Shown here piece by piece: positions 59,784 through 64,000 of a DNA stretch of 64,000 nucleotides (its first letter is position 1; every line of letters begins with the position of its first letter). The stretch covers positions 62,001-126,000 of the forward strand of contig NZ_QEKW01000015.1 in assembly GCF_003096675.1 (NCBI RefSeq). The letters run 5' to 3'. The notes beneath the pieces were generated by a model. It saw only the letters and a list, made by a program, of their open reading frames with translations, did not search any database and was not told the origin of the DNA. Source of the DNA: Actinomycetospora cinnamomea. Lineage in GTDB: Bacteria > Actinomycetota > Actinomycetes > Mycobacteriales > Pseudonocardiaceae. Both the position numbers and the translations under genes were made by a program.

Positions 59784-61033
59784 GGCCGCTCGAGGACATC
59801 CGCATCGTGTCGCTCGAGCAGTACGGGGCGGGGCCGTTCGGCTCGATGCACCTGGCCGAGCTCGGGGCCGAGGTCATCAAGATCGAGGACCCGGGCTCCG
59901 GCGGCGACGTCGGGCGCTACGTCCCGCCGTACGCCGAGGGGAACGACTCGCTGTTCTTCGAGTCGTTCAACAAGAACAAGTCCTCGGTGCTGCTCGACAT
60001 CCGCACCGACGCGGGTCGCGAGGTCTTCCACGACCTCGTGCGCTCCGCCGACGCCGTGTACTCCAACCTGCGCGGCGACGTCCCCGAGAAGCTCGGCATC
60101 CGCTACGCGGACCTGGCCGAGGTCAACCCGCAGATCGTCTGCTGCTCGCTGACCGGCTTCGGGATGACCGGACCGCGCTCCCGGGAGCCGGGCTACGACT
60201 ACGTGCTCCAGGCCCTCGGGGGCTGGATGTCGGTCACCGGCGAGCCCGGCGGCGCGCCGCAGAAGGCGGGCCTGTCGCTGGTGGACTACAGCGGCGGGTT
60301 CGTCGCGGCGATCGCGCTGCTCGCCGGCATCCACGCCGCCCGCCGCGACGGCGTGGGCACCGACTGCGACCTCTCGCTCTACGACACCGCGGTCAGCCTG
60401 CTGACCTACCCCGCGACCTGGCACCTCACCGGCGGCTACGAACCGGTGCGCACCCACCACTCGGCGCACCCCTCGCTGGTCCCGTTCCAGGCGTTCGAGG
60501 CGAGCGACGGCTGGCTGGTCGTCGGCTGCGCCAAGGAGAAGTTCTGGCAGCGGCTCACCGTCGTGCTGGGACGCGCCGACATCGCCGACGATCCACGGTT
60601 CGCGACGTTCGCCGACCGCGACCGGAACCGCGACGTGCTGGTCCCGCTGCTCGAGGACCTCTTCCGCACCCGCACCGTGGCCGAGTGGCTCGAGCCGCTC
60701 TACGCCGCGGCGATCCCCTGCGCGCCGGTCAAGGAGGTCGCGGGCGCCCTCGACGACCCGCACACCGTGGCCCGCGCGCTGGTCGCCGAGACCGAGCACC
60801 CGCGCTTCGGCACCGTGCGCTCCCTGCGCTCGCCGGTGCGCGTCGGCCCGCCCGGTGACGACACGCCCGCCCCCCGCGGCGGCCCGGCGATGGGGGAGCA
60901 CACCGACGGGGTCCTGCGCGGCCTCGGCTACGACCAGGACCGGATGGACGCCCTGCGCGCGGCCGGCGCGTTCGGCAGCGTGCCCCCGCCCGAGGACGCC
61001 GCGCCCGAGACGCCGTCGGCGTCGACGGGCTGA
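59780..61033 (+). CDS. CaiB/BaiF family (class III) CoA-transferase
   Basis: The 417-residue enzyme belongs to family III CoA-transferases: PLEDIRIVSLEQYGAGPFGSMHLAELGAEVIKIEDP near 3-38, NKNKSSVLLDIRTDAGREVFHDLVRSADAVYSNLR near 63-98, and the catalytic Asp169 in AGLSLVDYSGGF. It moves CoA between organic acids, often succinyl-CoA to a dicarboxylate. The start overlaps the MaoC stop and the next gene begins 10 bp after its own stop. Together the operon would activate an acid and oxidise it as a CoA thioester. Confidence 0.9.
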   Translation: MRPLEDIRIVSLEQYGAGPFGSMHLAELGAEVIKIEDPGSGGDVGRYVPPYAEGNDSLFFESFNKNKSSVLLDIRTDAGREVFHDLVRSADAVYSNLRGDVPEKLGIRYADLAEVNPQIVCCSLTGFGMTGPRSREPGYDYVLQALGGWMSVTGEPGGAPQKAGLSLVDYSGGFVAAIALLAGIHAARRDGVGTDCDLSLYDTAVSLLTYPATWHLTGGYEPVRTHHSAHPSLVPFQAFEASDGWLVVGCAKEKFWQRLTVVLGRADIADDPRFATFADRDRNRDVLVPLLEDLFRTRTVAEWLEPLYAAAIPCAPVKEVAGALDDPHTVARALVAETEHPRFGTVRSLRSPVRVGPPGDDTPAPRGGPAMGEHTDGVLRGLGYDQDRMDALRAAGAFGSVPPPEDAAPETPSASTG

Positions 61034-61043
61034 GGAGGAGACC

Positions 61044-62207
61044 GTGGACTTCACGTTGACCGACGAGCAGCGCCTCTACCGCGACTCGCTGCGCGACTTC
61101 GTCGACCGCGAGATCGTCCCGGTGGCCCGGGACTGGGAGCACGAGGGCCGCTACCCGACCGAGATCGTCGAGAGCATGCGGAAGCTGGGCCTGTTCGGGC
61201 TGGCGGTGCCCGAGGAGTACGGCGGGCTCGCGGCCGACACGGTGTCGTTCGCGCTGACCTTCGAGGAGATCTCGCGGGGCTGGATGGGTGTCGCCGGCAT
61301 CCTCGGCAGCCACGCGGTGTCCTGCTGGATGCTCGCGCGTCACGGCACCGACGAGCAGAAGGACCGCTACCTGCCCGACCTCGCGACCGGGCAGAAGCGC
61401 ACGGGGATCGCGCTGACCGAGCCCGGGGCGGGCACCGACCTGCAGGGCATCACGACCACCGCGCGCCGCGACGGGGACGACTACGTCATCCGCGGCACCA
61501 AGATGTGGATCACCAACGCGCGGCACGCCGACGTCCTGCCGGTGCTGGTCAAGACCGATCCCGAGGCGACGCCGCGCCACCGCGGGATGAGCATCCTGCT
61601 CGTCGACGCCGGCACGCCCGGGCTCGAGGTCACCAAGGACATGGGCAAGCTCGGCTACAAGGGCACCGAGTCGTGCGAGGTGGTGCTCGACGACGTGCGC
61701 GTCCCGTCCTCGGCCCTGCTCTCCGGCGTCGAGGGCAAGGGCCTGCAGCACGCCCTGTCGTCGCTGGAGACCGGGCGCATCAACATCGCGGCCCGCTCGG
61801 TGGGCATCGCGCAGCGGGCCTACGACGAGGCCCTGTCCTACGCCCGCGAGCGCACGGCGTTCGGACAGGCGATCGGTGACTTCCAGGCCGTGCAGCTGCG
61901 GCTGGCCGAGATCGCGGTGCAGCTGCAGGCGGCGCGGCTGATGACCTACTGGGCGGCGTCGCGCATGGACGACGGCGTGCGCATGGACACCGAGTCCGGC
62001 ATGGCCAAGATCTTCGCGTCGGAGACGGCGCTGCAGTGCGCCACCGACGCGATGCGCATCCACGGCGGCTACGGCTACTCCACCGAGTTCGAGGTCGAGC
62101 GCCTCTACCGCGACGCGCCGCTGATGTCGATCGGCGAGGGCACCAACGACGTCCTGCGCTCGGTGGTGGCGAAGTCGTTGCTGGCGGGGAAGGCGAGCAT
62201 CTCGTGA
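61044..62207 (+). CDS. acyl-CoA dehydrogenase
   Basis: From the GTG at 61044 (GAGGAGGAG seven bases upstream) the 387-residue flavoenzyme has the three-domain ACAD layout: N-terminal helices, IALTEPGAGTDLQGITTTARRDGDDYVIRGTKMWITNA near 128-165 (FAD site), and GGYGYSTEFEVERLYRDAPLMSIGEGTNDVLR near 340-371 whose GEGT Glu is the usual catalytic base. The sequence is of the isobutyryl/glutaryl-CoA group. It follows the CoA-transferase; the amidase GTG overlaps its stop (GTGA at 62204-62207). Confidence 0.92.
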   Translation: MDFTLTDEQRLYRDSLRDFVDREIVPVARDWEHEGRYPTEIVESMRKLGLFGLAVPEEYGGLAADTVSFALTFEEISRGWMGVAGILGSHAVSCWMLARHGTDEQKDRYLPDLATGQKRTGIALTEPGAGTDLQGITTTARRDGDDYVIRGTKMWITNARHADVLPVLVKTDPEATPRHRGMSILLVDAGTPGLEVTKDMGKLGYKGTESCEVVLDDVRVPSSALLSGVEGKGLQHALSSLETGRINIAARSVGIAQRAYDEALSYARERTAFGQAIGDFQAVQLRLAEIAVQLQAARLMTYWAASRMDDGVRMDTESGMAKIFASETALQCATDAMRIHGGYGYSTEFEVERLYRDAPLMSIGEGTNDVLRSVVAKSLLAGKASIS

Positions 62208-64000
62208 CGGCGGACGTGCCCGAGGAGGTGGCCGAACCCGCCGTGCTCGCCCGCGAGGTGGCGCGGCTGGGCTACGTGCTGGACGACGAGCAGGTCGCGG
62301 CGATGCGCGCGGCGGTGGTCGGCGCCGAGCCGGCCGTCGCGGCGCTGCGCCGGCGCCCGGTCCCGATGGACGGCGGCGCCGACCCGGCCCACGGCGACCG
62401 GTGGGTGCGCGTCGCGGCCCGGACGCGGGAGCCGTCGGCCACGGTGTCGGCGAGCGGCGGCGGCTCCGACGGCTCCGACGGCTCCGACGGCTCCGACGGC
62501 TCCGACGGCTCCGACGGCTCCGACGGCTCCGACGGCTCCGACGGCTCCGACGGCTCCGACGGCGGTGTGGGCGACCTGCTCGCCGCGTTCGCGGCGGGGC
62601 GCACCACGCCGGACGAGGCCGTGGCCGGTGCGCTCGCGCGCCTGCGGGACGCCCACGAGGCGCTGAACTGCACGATCCGCTTCCTCGACGAGCGGGCGAG
62701 GAGCGCCGCGGCCGAGTCCACGCGACGCTGGGCCGAGGGCCGCCCGCGTCCCCTCGAGGGCGTGCCGTTCGGGGTCAAGGACGTCATCGACGTGGCGGGC
62801 GTCCCGACGACCGCCGGGTCGTGGTGCCACGGCGACACGCCCGCCGCGGCGTCGGCGACGGTGGTGCGCCGGCTCGAGGAGGCCGGTGCGATCCCCGTCA
62901 GCAAGGACGCGACGACGGAGTTCGCGGTCGGCGGGCCCCACCCGCCGCGGTTCGGGGCGGTGCGCAACCCCTGGGACGCAGGCCGGTGGGCCGGCGGCTC
63001 GTCCACCGGCTCGGCGGCCGCCGTCGCCGCCCGCGCGGTGCCGTTCGCGCTCGGCACCGACGTCGGCGGCTCGGTGCGGCTGCCCTCGGCGTGGAACGGG
63101 CTCACCGGGCTCAAGCCGACCGCGGGGGCGATCCCGCGTACCGGCGTCGTCCCCCTGTCCTGGACCGCCGAGACCGTCGGGCCCCTCACCCGCAGCGCCG
63201 CCGACACCGCCCGGGTGTTCGCGCTGCTCCGCGGCCCCGATGGTGTCGATCCGCGCGGTGTCGATCCGCGCGGGGCCGACCCGCGCACCGGCGACCTGCC
63301 GCCGTCCGCGCCGGGCGAGCGGCGCGACCTCACCGGGGTGCGTGTCGCCGTGGTCGGCGGGGAGGTCGCGGCGTTCTGCGACGCGGACGTGCGCGCCGGG
63401 CTCGACGCGGTCGTCGCGCACCTCGTCGCCGCCGGCGCAGACGTCGTCGAGGCCGAGCTGCCGCGCGGGGCCGCCGCGCTCCCGATCGGCTACGAGATCG
63501 TGTTCGCCGAGGCCGCGACGCTGCACCGGCTCGATCGCGACCGCTGGGACCGCTACGACCCGGTGACCGTCCGCCGCATCAGCCAGGGGATCACCACGCC
63601 GGCCGTCGACTACCTGCGCGCCCTGCAGTTCCGGGCCGAGCTGCAGCGCGAGCTCGACGCCCTCCTCGATCCCGCCCTCGAGCGCGCGGACCTGCTGGTG
63701 ATGCCGACCTGCCCGTCGACCGCGCCGTCGCTGCCGGAGGCCGGGTCGGACGCGACGGTCGTCGTCGACGGCGAGGTCCACCCCCTGTACGCGGCGCAGT
63801 CGCGGACGACGATGATCGCGAACCTCACGGGGGCGCCGGCGCTGGCGCTGCCGTCCGGGTTCGCCGCCGACGGCTGCCCGACATCGGTGCAGTTCGTCGG
63901 CCGGCCCCACGACGAGGCGGTGCTGCTGGAGGTCGCCGGGGTCCTGCAGGCCCGGACCGATCATCACCGGACCCGGCCGCCGCTCGTGACGGGCTCTTCC
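62204..64000 (+). CDS. amidase-signature hydrolase, 3' end beyond window
   Basis: The frame from the GTG at 62204 is open to the window end (599 codons). It has the Ser-cisSer-Lys triad: Lys192 in PFGVKDVIDVAG, cis-Ser266 in GGSSTGSAAAVAAR and nucleophile Ser290 in GTDVGGSVRLPS. Residues 1-120 are an N-terminal extension that includes (Gly-Ser-Asp) x 11. It overlaps the acyl-CoA dehydrogenase stop, so it is the fourth gene of the operon. It would hydrolyse an amide, releasing the acid for the CoA-transferase; the substrate is unknown. Confidence 0.88.
   Translation, partial: MTADVPEEVAEPAVLAREVARLGYVLDDEQVAAMRAAVVGAEPAVAALRRRPVPMDGGADPAHGDRWVRVAARTREPSATVSASGGGSDGSDGSDGSDGSDGSDGSDGSDGSDGSDGSDGGVGDLLAAFAAGRTTPDEAVAGALARLRDAHEALNCTIRFLDERARSAAAESTRRWAEGRPRPLEGVPFGVKDVIDVAGVPTTAGSWCHGDTPAAASATVVRRLEEAGAIPVSKDATTEFAVGGPHPPRFGAVRNPWDAGRWAGGSSTGSAAAVAARAVPFALGTDVGGSVRLPSAWNGLTGLKPTAGAIPRTGVVPLSWTAETVGPLTRSAADTARVFALLRGPDGVDPRGVDPRGADPRTGDLPPSAPGERRDLTGVRVAVVGGEVAAFCDADVRAGLDAVVAHLVAAGADVVEAELPRGAAALPIGYEIVFAEAATLHRLDRDRWDRYDPVTVRRISQGITTPAVDYLRALQFRAELQRELDALLDPALERADLLVMPTCPSTAPSLPEAGSDATVVVDGEVHPLYAAQSRTTMIANLTGAPALALPSGFAADGCPTSVQFVGRPHDEAVLLEVAGVLQARTDHHRTRPPLVTGSS
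62462..62560 (+). repeat. eleven perfect 9-bp repeats coding (Gly-Ser-Asp)11
   Basis: GGCTCCGAC is repeated eleven times without a single change in the N-terminal extension of the amidase. Perfect identity means recent expansion. The units are in frame, so length can vary without frameshift. Confidence 0.95.

Overview
The window is very GC-rich DNA with GTG/TTG starts, purine-rich Shine-Dalgarno sites and families typical of actinobacteria (PucR, MalT-type LuxR and SARP/BTAD regulators, GvpO, DUF5709, DUF5313, DUF6158, F420-type nitroreductase fold). The gene content fits a Pseudonocardiaceae genome (Pseudonocardia or a close relative). That assignment is inference from gene families, not from a marker gene.

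Layout. 0-12 kb: secreted low-complexity protein, two universal stress proteins, PucR regulator, SNF2 helicase with RNase HI, bile-acid:Na+ symporter-family protein, an unusual repeat protein with cysteine at every third residue (9378-9848), a DUF1579/deazaflavin-oxidoreductase fusion and a CDP-alcohol phosphatidyltransferase. 12-19 kb: an App1-like phosphatase/phospholipase D fusion, then an amide-utilisation cluster (MarR regulator, cytosolic AmiC-like amide receptor, FmdB-like zinc ribbon, AmiS/UreI channel, FmdA formamidase) with a good sigma70-like promoter overlapped by a 12-bp palindrome. 19-27 kb: a patchy, island-like stretch with a DUF2235 hydrolase, a tRNA-like 3' remnant, a cysteine-synthase-family gene, and a PEP-synthase-like pseudogene split by an IS1182-family element with CTAG target duplication. 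27-32 kb: TRIC-type membrane protein, orphan GvpO, a rifampicin-monooxygenase-like gene with a rifampicin-associated palindrome upstream, and a three-gene cobalt-type nitrile hydratase whose beta subunit is split in two. 32-44 kb: methyltransferase, a frameshifted BTAD-ATPase regulator, MFS exporter, cold-shock protein and small metabolic genes.

44-58 kb is the most coherent regulatory region. Three large MalT-type LuxR regulators plus an MFS transporter sit on the minus strand, three of these genes overlapping or nearly abutting. They are flanked by two paralogous small proteins and membrane/stress genes (AI-2E family permease, YihY/BrkB, DUF1269, two-TM K+ channel, DUF7144-like, DUF5313). 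A recurring 19-bp dyad, CTCAYCC-N5-GGRTGAG, lies upstream of many of these genes. Its half site resembles the MalT box, so I propose an undescribed MalT-like regulon here.

58-64 kb: a GntR/FCD regulator divergent from an overlapping MaoC hydratase - CoA-transferase - acyl-CoA dehydrogenase - amidase operon. The amidase runs off the window and carries eleven perfect 9-bp repeats.
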